Assembly: GCA_963726105.1 (NCBI GenBank)
Contig: CAVSBJ010000001.1
Coordinates: 62,001-126,000 of the forward strand
Source of the DNA: Roseiarcus sp963726105
GTDB taxonomy: Bacteria > Pseudomonadota > Alphaproteobacteria > Rhizobiales > Beijerinckiaceae
Length of the DNA: 64,000 nt
Reading direction: 5' to 3'
A model generated the notes under the pieces. The model was not told the DNA's origin, made no database searches, and saw only the letters and a list, made by a program, of their open reading frames with translations. Of the stretch, positions 33,626 through 43,451 are shown one piece after another (position 1 is the stretch's first letter; every line of letters starts with the position of its first letter). A program made the translations under genes and the position numbers.

Positions 33626-34794
33626 TCGACGCCTCGGGCGCGGGCGGCTGCGTCGATGAAGCCTTTTGTCGTGTCGATGAGCTCCGGAACGTCGAGCAGG
33701 AACGCGTCATGCCCGCGATCGGTCTCGATCTCGACGAAGGAAACGGAAGCGCCGCCGGCGTTGAGCGCGCGCACGGTGGCGCGCGAGTCGCTTGTGGGAA
33801 ACAGCCAGTCGGAGGTGAAGGAGACGACGCAGAAGCGGGTGCGCGAGCCTTTGAACGCGTTCGCCAGCGATCCGCCATAGTCCGCTGCGAGGTCGAAATA
33901 ATCCATGGCCCGCGTCATGTAGAGATAGGAGTTGGGATCGAAGCGTTCGACGAAGATCGCGCCCTGGTGACGCAGATAGGATTCAACCTGAAAATCCGCG
34001 TCAAAGGAAAAGGTGCGCGCTGCGCGATCCTGGAGATTGCGCCCGAACTTGCGATGCAGCGCGCTCTCGGAGAGATAGGTGATGTGGGCCGCCATGCGCG
34101 CGACGCCGAGGCCCTTGCCGGGCCTCGTGCCCTCGACCAGATAGCGCCCGTGCCGCCAGTCCGGGTCCGCCATGATCGCCTGCCGGCCGACCTCGTGGAA
34201 GGCGATGTTTTGCGAGGAATGGCGCGCCGCCGTCGCGATGGGGAGAGCGGCGAAGACGCGATCGGGATAGGTCGCCGCCCATTGAAGCACCTGCATGCCG
34301 CCCATCGACCCGCCGGCCACGCATAGCAGCGTGTCGATGCCGAGATGGTCGATCAGCAGCGCCTGGGCGCGCACCATGTCGGCGATTGTCACAATCGGAA
34401 AGTCGAGGCCGTAAGGCTCGCCCGTCTCCGGATTGAGGGACGCTGGGCCGGTCGAGCCCATGCAGCCGCCAAGAACATTCGAGCAAATAACAAAAAACCT
34501 GTCTGTGTCGAACGGGCGGCCCGGACCGACCATGGTCTCCCACCAGCCCGGGCGGCCGGTGACGGGGTGCGGATTGGCGACGTGCTGGTCGCCAGTCAGA
34601 GCGTGACAGAGGAGGATGGCGTTGGATTTCGCCGCATTGAGAGCGCCATAGGTCTGGTAGGCGACGGTCAGCGGCGCCAGCGCCGCCCCGGAATCCATCC
34701 GCAGTGGAGAATTGGAACTCAAGCGCAGGGTCAGGCTATCCGGCGAAACGGATTGCGTAACGGCGCCGTTCAGAAGCGTTCCAACATCCCCCAA
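33622..34794 (-). CDS. metX: Homoserine O-acetyltransferase
   Basis: MetX acetylates homoserine using acetyl-CoA, the entry to methionine synthesis. The 390-residue alpha/beta hydrolase has ILLCHALTGDQHVA, the nucleophile elbow CVAGGSMGGMQVLQW with the catalytic serine, the catalytic Asp in FTSDWLFPTSDS and His in TDRGHDAFLL. The first in-frame start is a TTG at 34794; no ATG or GTG lies suitably in frame near it. A strong hairpin is found just upstream and its 3' arm abuts a GGAAGG sequence that could be the ribosome site, so initiation may be regulated through RNA structure. Confidence 0.93.
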   Translation of the reverse strand: MGDVGTLLNGAVTQSVSPDSLTLRLSSNSPLRMDSGAALAPLTVAYQTYGALNAAKSNAILLCHALTGDQHVANPHPVTGRPGWWETMVGPGRPFDTDRFFVICSNVLGGCMGSTGPASLNPETGEPYGLDFPIVTIADMVRAQALLIDHLGIDTLLCVAGGSMGGMQVLQWAATYPDRVFAALPIATAARHSSQNIAFHEVGRQAIMADPDWRHGRYLVEGTRPGKGLGVARMAAHITYLSESALHRKFGRNLQDRAARTFSFDADFQVESYLRHQGAIFVERFDPNSYLYMTRAMDYFDLAADYGGSLANAFKGSRTRFCVVSFTSDWLFPTSDSRATVRALNAGGASVSFVEIETDRGHDAFLLDVPELIDTTKGFIDAAARARGVD

Positions 34795-34807
34795 CGACTT
34801 CGCCTTC

Positions 34808-34835
34808 CGATCTGTTCTCTTTGTCGAACAGATCG
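34808..34835 (-). promoter_or_regulatory. Hairpin in metX leader
   Basis: On the metX strand a perfect 10-bp stem (CGATCTGTTC with GAACAGATCG) closes an eight-base loop. The 3' arm ends at 34808, immediately before the GGAAGG that precedes the TTG start at 34794. Such placement could hide or expose the ribosome site, or act as an operator palindrome. I compared the surrounding leader with the SAM-II riboswitch core and did not find its conserved elements, so the type of control is open. Confidence 0.5.
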
Positions 34836-34931
34836 TTTGTTATAGAGGAAGGGAGCGAGATGCAAGCCTCGCGTCCAGCGAGCGGAATGTAATTCTGCAG
34901 CGTGAGCCGGGCGCTGGCTCGAGCCCGAGCG

Positions 34932-36044
34932 CTAACCGGGTTTTCGCTTGAGCTCGGCCACGATCGCGTCGCCCATTTCGCTCGTCGACACGGCGGCGCC
35001 ATCCTCCCCGCGGATGTCGGCGGTTCGGAAGCCGGCTGCGAGCACGCCGCCGATGGCCGCGTCCAGCCGATCGGCGGCCGCGTGAAGGCCGAACGAATAG
35101 CGCAGCGCCATGCCGAACGACCCGATCATCGCGATCGGGTTGGCGATTCCCTTGCCGGCGATGTCCGGGGCCGATCCGTGAACCGGCTCGTAGAGCGCCT
35201 TGCGTCGGCCGCTCTTGGGGTCGACGTCGCCAAGCGAGGCGGAGGGCAGCATGCCAAGCGAGCCCGTCAACATCGCCGCCACGTCGGACAGCATGTCGCC
35301 GAACAAATTGTCGGTGACGATGACGTCGAATTGTTTCGGCCATCGGACGAGCTGCATGCCGAGCGCGTCGGCGAGCTGATGCTCGAGCTTGACGTCCGAA
35401 AATTCCCGTTTGTGCAGGGCCGTCATCACCTCGTTCCACAGCACGCCGGACTTCATCACGTTGCGCTTCTCGGCTGAGGTGACCTTGTTTCCGCGGTTGC
35501 GCGCGAGCTCAAAGGCGGTCCGCCCGATCCGCTCGATTTCGTAAGTGTCATAGACCTGCGTGTCGATCGCTCGCTTCTGCCCGTTGCCGAGATCCTTGAT
35601 CTCCTTCGGCTCGCCGAAATAGACGCCGCCGGTGAGCTCGCGCACGATCATGATGTCGAGGCCCTCGACCACTTCGGGCTTGAGCGACGAGGCCGAGGCG
35701 AGCGCCGGGTAGCAGATCGCCGGCCGCAGATTGGCGTAAAGGCCGAGCTCCTTGCGCAGGCGCAACAGTCCCGCCTCGGGGCGAACGTCATAGGAAACGC
35801 CGTCCCACTTGGGACCGCCGACGGCCGCCAGGAAGATCGCGTCGGCGGATTGCGCAAGCTCCATGTCCGAGTCGGCGATCGCCTTCCCATGCGTGTCGTA
35901 GGCGCCGCCGCCGACCAGGCCTTTCTCGATCTCGAATTTGGCGACGCCCTCGCTGTTGAAGTGATCGATAATCTTAACGAGTTCGGCCATAACCTCGGGG
36001 CCGATGCCATCGCCAGGAAAGAGCAGGAGCTTGAAAGTCGCCAT
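34932..36044 (-). CDS. leuB: 3-isopropylmalate dehydrogenase
   Basis: LeuB oxidatively decarboxylates 3-isopropylmalate in leucine synthesis using NAD. The 370-residue protein has LLLFPGDGIGPEVMAE, the substrate loop LGLYANLRPAICYPAL, VRELTGGVYFGEPKE, the metal-binding NLFGDMLSDVAAML and the NAD-binding EPVHGSAPDIAGKGIANPIA. Length and motifs are normal. It is transcribed from a promoter in the 170 bases it shares with the divergent holA gene. Confidence 0.97.
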   Translation of the reverse strand: MATFKLLLFPGDGIGPEVMAELVKIIDHFNSEGVAKFEIEKGLVGGGAYDTHGKAIADSDMELAQSADAIFLAAVGGPKWDGVSYDVRPEAGLLRLRKELGLYANLRPAICYPALASASSLKPEVVEGLDIMIVRELTGGVYFGEPKEIKDLGNGQKRAIDTQVYDTYEIERIGRTAFELARNRGNKVTSAEKRNVMKSGVLWNEVMTALHKREFSDVKLEHQLADALGMQLVRWPKQFDVIVTDNLFGDMLSDVAAMLTGSLGMLPSASLGDVDPKSGRRKALYEPVHGSAPDIAGKGIANPIAMIGSFGMALRYSFGLHAAADRLDAAIGGVLAAGFRTADIRGEDGAAVSTSEMGDAIVAELKRKPG

Positions 36045-36214
36045 GGTCCATCACGTCATGTCAGGGGAAGCGAGGTCGTGCTAGACGATTTCCTAGTCGC
36101 GCGAAAGCCTGACTTGGCCGCAAGCCCATCGGCTTGGGCGAGGGTAAGGCCGACGGGCGCATCTCTCCCGGCGACGGCGGAGCCAAAACGCCGTCCCGCG
36201 AGCCGGACGAGCCC

Positions 36215-37246
36215 ATGAGCATCGTAAGCAGCGCCGCCGCCGATGCCTTCATTCAGCGACTGCCGAAGGAGGTTCGCTTCTGCCTGGTTCACGGGCTCGA
36301 CGAGGGACTGACGCACGAACGGGTGAAAGCCATCGTTCGCAGCCGGATCGGCGACGATTCGGACCCGATGCGCCTTACGCGCCTCGAGGGCGATGCGGTC
36401 GCCCGCGATCCGGGTGTGCTCGCCGACGAAGCCTATGCGATCTCGATGTTCGGGGGCGACCGGGCGATCTGGATCGACATGCAGGGGCGCGATCTCTTGC
36501 CGGCGCTCGAGCCTCTGTTCGCCCGCCCGCCGACGGATTGCACGATTGTCATCAAGGCTGGTCAACTCAAGAAGGGAACCGCTTTAAGGGCCGCGTTCGA
36601 GAGTTCGCCCGCGCGGGCGTCGATCGAGTGCTATCCCGACGATGCGAGCACTCTCGAAGCCCTCATCAATGCGGAAGCTCGCGCCGCAGGGCTGGCGATC
36701 GCGCCCGACGCGCGGGCGGCGCTCGTCCACATGGTCGGCGCCGACCGCCGGACGACGCGCGGCGAGATCACGAAGCTCATGCTTTACGCGCAGGGTCAGT
36801 CGCAAATCACCGCTGAAGACGTGGAGGCGATCGTCGCCGACGCCGCGCCGTCCAATCTCGACGAGGTCATCGACCAGGCGCTGCTCAGCGATCTGCCCGC
36901 GGTGGAGACGTCGGTCGCTCGGTTCTTCCACGACGGGGGTGACGCGGACTATCTGATGATCCGACTCGTCGCACGACTGACGTTATTGCACCGGCTCCGG
37001 CTCGAGATGGACCAGGGCCGACCGTTCGACGCCGCCTGCCAGACCTTGTTCGTGAAGTTGCCGATATCGGCGCGGCGCGCGCTGGCGAAACAGGCCGAGC
37101 GCTGGACCACCGAGTCGATCGCTGAGCGGCTGCCCGCGGTTCGGCAGGCGAGCGCCCGCGTCCGGACCGACACGCGCCTCGCCGAGGTTCTGGCCACCCG
37201 CGCGCTCTGGGCGCTCGCCTCGCGGCAGCGGCGCGCGAGACGCTGA
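36215..37246 (+). CDS. holA: DNA polymerase III delta subunit
   Basis: HolA opens the sliding clamp as part of the polymerase clamp loader. From the ATG at 36215 the protein has 343 residues, the family norm, with the degenerate nucleotide-binding region RFCLVHGLDEGLTHERVKAI, then the collar domain ending RLPAVRQASARVRTDTRLAE. An upstream ATG at 36134 would add 27 residues (GEGKADGRISPGDGGAKTPS...) with no family match, so I prefer 36215. In many relatives holA neighbours lptE and parB; neither is found here. Confidence 0.9.
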   Translation: MSIVSSAAADAFIQRLPKEVRFCLVHGLDEGLTHERVKAIVRSRIGDDSDPMRLTRLEGDAVARDPGVLADEAYAISMFGGDRAIWIDMQGRDLLPALEPLFARPPTDCTIVIKAGQLKKGTALRAAFESSPARASIECYPDDASTLEALINAEARAAGLAIAPDARAALVHMVGADRRTTRGEITKLMLYAQGQSQITAEDVEAIVADAAPSNLDEVIDQALLSDLPAVETSVARFFHDGGDADYLMIRLVARLTLLHRLRLEMDQGRPFDAACQTLFVKLPISARRALAKQAERWTTESIAERLPAVRQASARVRTDTRLAEVLATRALWALASRQRRARR

Positions 37247-37868
37247 AAGTTGCTTTGTGATGCGAGGACTATTTAGACAGTTTACTTCTGGGCGATTGGG
37301 GCTCCAGCCGACCGGTTTGGATTTCCTTGGCCCCTCGCCTGTTCGCCGCGAAAACCCCGTTTATCGGCTATTGGATTTCCTTGGATTTCCTTGGATTCTC
37401 TCGTCCGAATCGAGACTTATCAACGGGTTACACGGGATCAATCGGCAAAGAATTTTCGTCGGCCTTTTTCCCCGTGGTTTCGGCCCCGCCCGGGCGGCGG
37501 CTCTTAATCTTGACGCGCGGAAAAGCGGGGTCGCTCATGGGACAAGCTTACCCTGATTTCCGGTTTCCAGCAATCAATTGTCGTCCCAAAGCCGTCCCCT
37601 CTCGGTCGGCTCAATCCAACGCGGCTTCCTCGGGCGCGGATTTTGAATGGGCGCTTCCAAGCCGTCCGGGTCGCGCCGATCTCGTCGCGGAGAGGTGAGA
37701 ACCGCGTCCGATCCATTCGACGCGGCCGCTCTGCCACTCGCCAAACCGAATGGCGACGCGCGGACTCCTGGATTCTCCCTGCATTAACCTTAACGACTTT
37801 CCCACGGGGGTGGATGGAACCATTTTCCCTCGTCTGGGTTCCAGGGCATCTTCCCGTTGGGGGAACGA
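37247..37868. other. 620-bp gap without recognised gene
   Basis: No frame on either strand looks like a real protein. The stretch contains the decamer TTGGATTTCC three times (once near 37317, twice in close tandem near 37374-37395), and a short AT-rich piece with TTAACCTTAACG near 37788-37799. It could be the remains of lost genes between holA and the ABC-F gene, or hold the promoter for the small gene at 37869. Confidence 0.4.
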
Positions 37869-38066
37869 ATGGCCAAAGCGCATTCAGCGACCGCCCATCC
37901 CGACTTTCACGGCCGGCCGGTCGAGGATCGTGAGCCGCTCACTCTGCTTCGACGCTTGGTCATTGAAATCGGAGAATCGATCGCCCAGTCTCGGGCGGTG
38001 ATCCTCTCGACCCGGGACGCGATCGAACTTCTCGAGCGCCTCGAAGGCCGGCAGTTCTCGAACTGA
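37869..38066 (+). CDS. Small hypothetical protein (65 aa)
   Basis: A 65-residue product opening MAKAHSATAHPDFHG, then a helical, charged stretch EPLTLLRRLVIEIGESIAQS and DAIELLERLEGRQF. GGGGGAAC lies a few bases before the ATG, a fair ribosome site. Codon choice and the regular hydrophobic spacing (LLRRLVIEIGESI, AIELLERL) suggest a real coding sequence. I do not recognise a family. It converges with the ABC-F gene with only six bases between stops. Confidence 0.45.
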   Translation: MAKAHSATAHPDFHGRPVEDREPLTLLRRLVIEIGESIAQSRAVILSTRDAIELLERLEGRQFSN

Positions 38067-38072
38067 AGCTTT

Positions 38073-39879
38073 CTACTGCTGCTGGAGCTCCTCGCGGAGG
38101 AGCTCCAGTCCCAGCCACTCGTCCTCGGCGCCGACCAGCGCGTCGCGCAATTCCGCATAGGATTTCGTCGCGGCCGTGAACTCGGCCGGTTCGCGAACGG
38201 GAAAGTCGGCGTCAGCGAGCTTGCGCTCCAGCTCCCTAAGGTCGGCCCGAAGCTTTTCAATTCGACCGGGCAGCGTCTCGAGCGCCCGTTTCTCGTTGAA
38301 CCCCAGCTTGCGCTTCGGCGCGGTCCGTTCGGCCGGCTGTCTTTCCGCCTTCTCAGCCGCCTGAACCGGGACAGCGAGAGGACCGGCCAACCCATAGCCG
38401 CGCTGGGCGACCATGTCGGAATAGCCGCCCGCATATTCGACCCACCGCCCGTCGCCCTCGCCGACAACGACCGACGTCGCGACGCGATCGAGAAAATCGC
38501 GATCGTGGCTGACGATCAGGATCGTGCCGGCAGTAGTCGCCGAGCAGCTCCTGCAGGAGATCGAGCGTTTCGATGTCGAGATCGTTGGTCGGCTCGTCGA
38601 GAACGATCAGGTTGGACGGCTTGGCGAGGGCTCTGGCGAGCATCAGCCGCCCCCGCTCCCCGCCCGACAATTTGCCGATCGGGGTTCGCGCCTGCTCGGG
38701 CGGAAACAGGAAGTCGCGCATGTAGCCCATGACATGGCGCCGTTCGCCGTTGATCGTCACGTAATCGCTGCCGCCGCCGGTCAGCGCGTCCACGAGCGTC
38801 GTCGTCGGCTCGAGCGACGCGCGCTGCTGATCGAGAGAGGCCATGGTGACGTTCGCGCCCAGCCGCACCACGCCTGAGTCCGGTTCAAGGGCGCCGGTTA
38901 GGAGATTGATGAGCGTGGTCTTGCCGGCGCCGTTGGCCCCGACGATTCCGATTCTGTCGCGACGCATGACCCGCATCGAAAAGTCGCGCACGATTTCGCG
39001 GTCGCCATAAGATTTGCTGATCTGCTCGGCGTCGATCACCAACGCGCCCGACGCTTTGGTGTCTTGCGCGATCATGGCTGCGACGCCGACCGACCGCAGG
39101 GCTTCGCGCCGCTCGCGCCTCAAGTCGGCGAGCTCCCCGACACGCCGCATGTTGCGCTTGCGCCGCGCTGTCACGCCGTAGCGCATCCAATGCTCTTCGT
39201 TGACGATCTTGCGGTCGAGCTTGTGGCGCTCGAGCTCCTCCTCCTCGAGCTTCACGTCGCGCCAGGCCTCGAACGCGCCAAAACCCTGATCGAGGCGCCG
39301 CGTGCGGCCGCGATCGAGCCAGATCGTGGCGCGGGTCAAATCGGAAAGCAGCCGCTTGTCGTGGCTGATCAGCGCCAGCGCCGAGCGGCTCCCCGCAAGG
39401 CGCGCCTCCAGCCATTCGATCGCGACCAGATCGAGATGATTGGTGGGCTCGTCGAGCAGCAGGATATCGGGCTCCGGACTCAAGGTCCTGACCAAAGCCG
39501 CGCGGCGCGCTTCGCCGCCGGATAAACGGCTGGGATCGGCGTCCGGGTCGACTCCGAGCTCCGCCATCATGGCTCTCGCCGCATACGGATCGTCGAAGTC
39601 GTTGAGCCCGGCGAGGATATAGTCGAGCGCGGTGGCGAAGCCGGACATGTCCGGCTCCTGCGGCAGATAGGCGAGGCGCGCCGAAGGCTGGACGAAGCGG
39701 CTCCCCCGGTCGGCCGTGATCTGGCCCGCGGCAATGCGAAACAGAGTCGATTTGCCCGATCCGTTGCGCCCGACGACGGCGATGCGGTCGCCAGCGGAAA
39801 TCGACAGCTCCGCCCCGTCCAAAAGCGGCGCGCCGCCGAGCGTGAGGCCAGTGTCTCGCAATTGTAGGAGGGGCGGCAT
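38073..39879 (-). CDS. ABC-F family ATPase (Uup-like), one frameshift
   Basis: A soluble ATPase with two ABC domains and no membrane part, about 601 residues once repaired. Domain 1 has VVGRNGSGKSTLF and RLSGGEARRAALV, LLLDEPTNHLDLV; domain 2 has IVGANGAGKTTLI, LSGGERGRLML and VLDEPTNDLDIETL. A basic C-terminal coiled coil (ERTAPKRKLGFNEKRALETL ... RELERKLADADF) is the Uup type that binds DNA or ribosomes. The frame breaks at about 38532, and removing one base restores LLGDYAGTILIVSHDRDFLD. ABC-F proteins act on stalled ribosomes; the exact branch was judged from the C-terminal extension. Confidence 0.9.
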
Positions 39880-39941
39880 AGAATTAAGTCCGGACGCGGC
39901 GGCGTCCTGCTTAACGGCAAGCGTGGATGAGGAAAAGGGCT

Positions 39942-41601
39942 ATGGCGACCCAGGCGACACTAGCGGCATTGGCGAAACTGACCGGCCTGCGCGACGGCGT
40001 GCTCGCGCGCGCAGCGCGAGCCGAATTCGCCGACGATCCGGCCCGGTTCAAGCAGTTCAGCGTCACGCTCGACGATCTCCTGTTCGACTATTCCAAGCAG
40101 CGCATCGACGGCCCGATCCTCAGCGCGCTCGTCGAACTCGCCAAGGCCGCCAAGGTCGAAGCCAAGCGCGAGGCGATGTTCGCCGGCGAGAAGATCAACA
40201 CCACCGAGAAGCGCGCCGTCCTGCACACCGCCTTGCGCAATTTCTCCGGGCAAGTCCGGTTCTGGTCGACGGCAAGGACGTGATGCCCGAGGTCATCGGC
40301 ACGCGGGAGAAAATGCTGAGCTTCGCCGCCGACGTGCGCGAGGGGCGGGTGCGGGGCGCGCTCGGCCAGCCGATGACCGACGTCATCAATATCGGCATTG
40401 GCGGCTCGGACCTCGGCCCGGCGATGGCGACCCGCGCGCTCTCGCCGTTCGCGCCGCCGCTTCTGCGCAGCCATTTCGTCTCCAACGTCGACGGCGCGGA
40501 CATCGGCGACACATTGCGCGGGCTCGATCCGTCGCGGACCTTGTTCATCGTCTCCTCGAAGACCTTCACCACACAGGAGACGATGACCAACGCCGCGACC
40601 GCCCGCGCCTGGATCGCGCAGGGGGTCGGCGAAGCCGCGGTCGGCGACCATTTCGCCGCCGTCTCGACGCAACTCGACAAAGTGGCGCAATTCGGCATCC
40701 AGCCGACCCGCGTGTTCGGCTTCTGGGACTGGGTCGGCGGCCGTTACTCGGTCTGGTCCAGCATCGGCTTGCCGCTGGCGATCGCGATCGGGCCCGACCG
40801 GTTCAACGAGTTTCTCCGCGGCGGCTATGAAATCGACGAGCACTTCCGAGAGGCGCCGATCGAGCGGAACATCCCGATCCTGATGGGGCTCCTCAGCGTC
40901 TGGAACCGGAACGTCCTCGGCCACGCGACCCACGCCGTGATCCCCTATGACCAGCGGCTTGGGCGCTTTCCCGCCTATCTCCAGCAATTGCAAATGGAGA
41001 GCAACGGCAAGCATGTCCAGCTTGACGGCTCGCCGGCCAATACGGCGACCGGACCGGTCGTGTGGGGCGAGCCCGGCACCAACGGCCAACATGCCTTTTT
41101 CCAGCTGATCCACCAGGGTACGGAGATCATTCCGCTCGACCTCCTCATCGCCGCGAAGCCGACGGACGCCGACGCGCATCATCACGATCTCCTGGTCGCC
41201 AATTGCTTCGCGCAGGGACAGGCGCTGATGCGCGGCCGCACTCCGGCGGAAGCCGAGGCGCTGACCCGCAAGCAGGGCGCAAGCGAAGCGGACGCCGCGC
41301 GCCTCGCGCCTCACAAAAGCTTTTCCGGCAGCCGTCCGACGAGCACGTTCCTCTACCCCATCTCGATCCGCGCATGCTCGGGCGGCTCATCGCCCTTTAC
41401 GAGCACAAGGTGTTCACCGAAGGGGCGGTCTGGGACATCAATTCGTTCGACCAATGGGGCGTCGAGCTCGGCAAGGAGCTGGCCTCGAGCCTCGCGCCGA
41501 TCGTAGCGGACTCGAGCGCGAACACGGCCGCGCTCGACCCTTCGACCGCTGGGCTGGTCGCGCATCTGCGCGCATTGCGGGGCGCGGCGGCGAGCGGCTG
41601 A
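39942..41601 (+). CDS. pgi: Glucose-6-phosphate isomerase, frameshifted
   Basis: Pgi interconverts glucose 6-phosphate and fructose 6-phosphate. The protein opens MATQATLAALAKLTGLRDGV and carries VINIGIGGSDLGPAM, IVSSKTFTTQETMTNA, FWDWVGGRYSVWSSIGLPLA and LGRLIALYEHKVFTEGAVWD, so all active-site elements are present over about 551 residues. The frame shifts near 40250, where two extra bases (a g and a t) separate LRNFSG from KPVLVDGKDVMPEV, and near 41354, where one base is missing or two are extra. These are not in slippery sequences. The gene converges with pepP and ends inside a shared hairpin. Confidence 0.93.
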
Positions 41602-41622
41602 CGTAGCGTTTACGTCAGCCGC
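41594..41622. terminator. Bidirectional terminator shared by pgi and pepP
   Basis: A perfect 12-bp inverted repeat (arms 41594-41605 and 41611-41622, loop GCGTT) lies between the convergent genes. The pgi stop codon (41599-41601) is in one arm and the pepP stop codon (41615-41617) in the other, so both genes terminate within the hairpin. No long U-tract follows in either direction. Confidence 0.6.
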
Positions 41623-43451
41623 GCCGCGCCTTGGCCGCGGCGAGACGCCGGGTGGCCTTCGCCAGCCAAGCGCGGGTTGAGGAATCGACCCGCGGCGACA
41701 AGGTCTTGCGCACCCGCGCATGATAGTCGTTCAGCCAGACGATCTCATCCGCATCGAGTAGCTTCGGCTCGATGAGGCTGAGGTCGATCGGCGCAAACGA
41801 CAGCGTCTCGAAGCCCAGCATCGGCCTTTCGCCGCCGGCGATCGCGCGCTCCTCGACCACGAGCAGATTCTCGATCCGGATTCCGAACGCTCCCGGCGGC
41901 GTAATAGCCGGGTTCGTTGGAGACGATCATGCCCGGCGCGAGCGCGGTCGTTCCGGTCTTGGCGATGCGCTGGGGACCTTCGTGGACCGAGAGATACGAG
42001 CCGATGCCGTGTCCCGTGCCATGATCGAAATCGAGGCCCGCTCGCCACAGCGCGGCGCGAGCCAGCGCATCGATCTGGGCGCCATTGGCGCCGGGCGGAA
42101 AGATCGCGCGGGCGACCGCGATGTGGCCTTTCAGCACGCGGGTGAACCGATCGCGCATCAGCGCGCTGGGGCGCCCGACAGCGATCGTGCGGGTGATGTC
42201 GGTCGTGCCGTCCTCGTATTGCGCGCCGCTATCGATGAGGAAAATGCCGCGACCGATTGTCCGGTTGGAGTCTTCGCTGACCCGATAGTGAGGGATCGCC
42301 GAATTCGGTCCAGCGCCGGCAATGGTCGGGAACGACAGGTCCTTGAGCGCCGGGCTCGCTCGCCGGAACGTCTCCAAAGCCTTCACGGCGTCGATTTCCG
42401 TCAGGCGGCCTCGCGGCGCCTCAGCGGCGAACCAGCTAAGAAAATTGGCCATCGCGGCGCCGTCGCGCTCGTGCGCGGCGCGCGCGCCTGCGAGCTCTGA
42501 CGGATTTTTCTTCGCCTTCATGAGCGTGATCGGATCGGCGCCGATCTCGGCCTTGCCGCCCGCTCGCTCGATCGCCTGGGTCAGGTACGCCGGGACGGTC
42601 GCGGCGTCGAAGGCCACGCGTTCGCCGCGCCGGCCCAGATCCTCGACGAAATCGAGCAGAGCGTCGGGCTCCAGCACGTCCGCTTGGCGGCTCAAACTTT
42701 GGCGGCTCGCAGGCGAGAGTTTTCTTCCGTCGAGAAAGACGACCGGGCGGCCCTCAAGCGGCAGATAGGCCCAGCCGATCGGCAGCGGCGTGTAAGAGAC
42801 GTCGGAGCCGCGGATGTTGAACAGCCACGCCAGATTGTGAGGATCGCTGATCAGGAGACCGCGCGACGAGCCCAGGGCCTGCCGCACGCGGGCGATTTTC
42901 TTCGGCGCGCCTTCGCCCGCGAATCGAAGCTTGTGCGGAATGATCGCGCCGATCGGCGCGGGCGGCCGATCCGGCCAGATCGCGTCAACCGGGTTCGCGT
43001 CGACCGGGACCAGACTGGCGCCCGCTTTCTCGCAAGCGGCCGTATATCGCGCGACAGCCTCGGGCGTCTGAAGCCTCGGGTCATAACCGAGCTTGTCGCC
43101 CTGTTTGAGCCGGCCCGCGATCCATTCGCTCGGTGGGTCCTGTGGAACATGGCGGAACTCGAACACGGAGGCGTCCGCCTCGCTCTTCACCTGCTCCGTA
43201 TACCGGCCGTCGACGAACAGCGCCGCGGAATCCTTCAGCACCACCGCAAGCCCGGCCGAGCCGGCGAAACCGGTCAGCCATCTCAGCCGCTCGGCGTTGG
43301 CCGGCACGTACTCGTTCTGGTGCTCATCCGCGCGGGGCACGATGAATCCAGCGAGCCCCTGCTTCGCCAATTCGGCGCGCAATTGGCTGACGCGCGCGCG
43401 CCCGTGCGAAGGATCGCCCAACGCCACGAAACGACTGAAAACGACTCTCAA
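41615..43451 (-). CDS. pepP: Xaa-Pro aminopeptidase (M24), one frameshift
   Basis: This aminopeptidase P removes the N-terminal residue from peptides with proline in second place. It has two creatinase-type N-terminal domains (PRADEHQNEYVPANAERLRW, then DPHNLAWLFNIRGSDV) and the pita-bread catalytic domain. Metal ligands are visible as the two Asp in LIDSGAQYEDGTTDITRTIA, His in GHGIGSYLSVHEGP, Glu in VSNEPGYY and Glu in ENLLVVEE. The last lies beyond a frame change at about 41893; removing one base restores AAGAFGIRIENLLVVEE. Repaired length is about 611 residues, as usual for the long eukaryote-like group. The TTG start overlaps the hpt stop; a GTG at 43427 is the alternative. Confidence 0.92.

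Noticed and set aside
34795..34930. SAM-II riboswitch upstream of metX
   Set aside because: A GCTTGCA heptamer is present, but the conserved downstream pseudoknot-forming sequence and A-rich end of SAM-II are not found in the right order.
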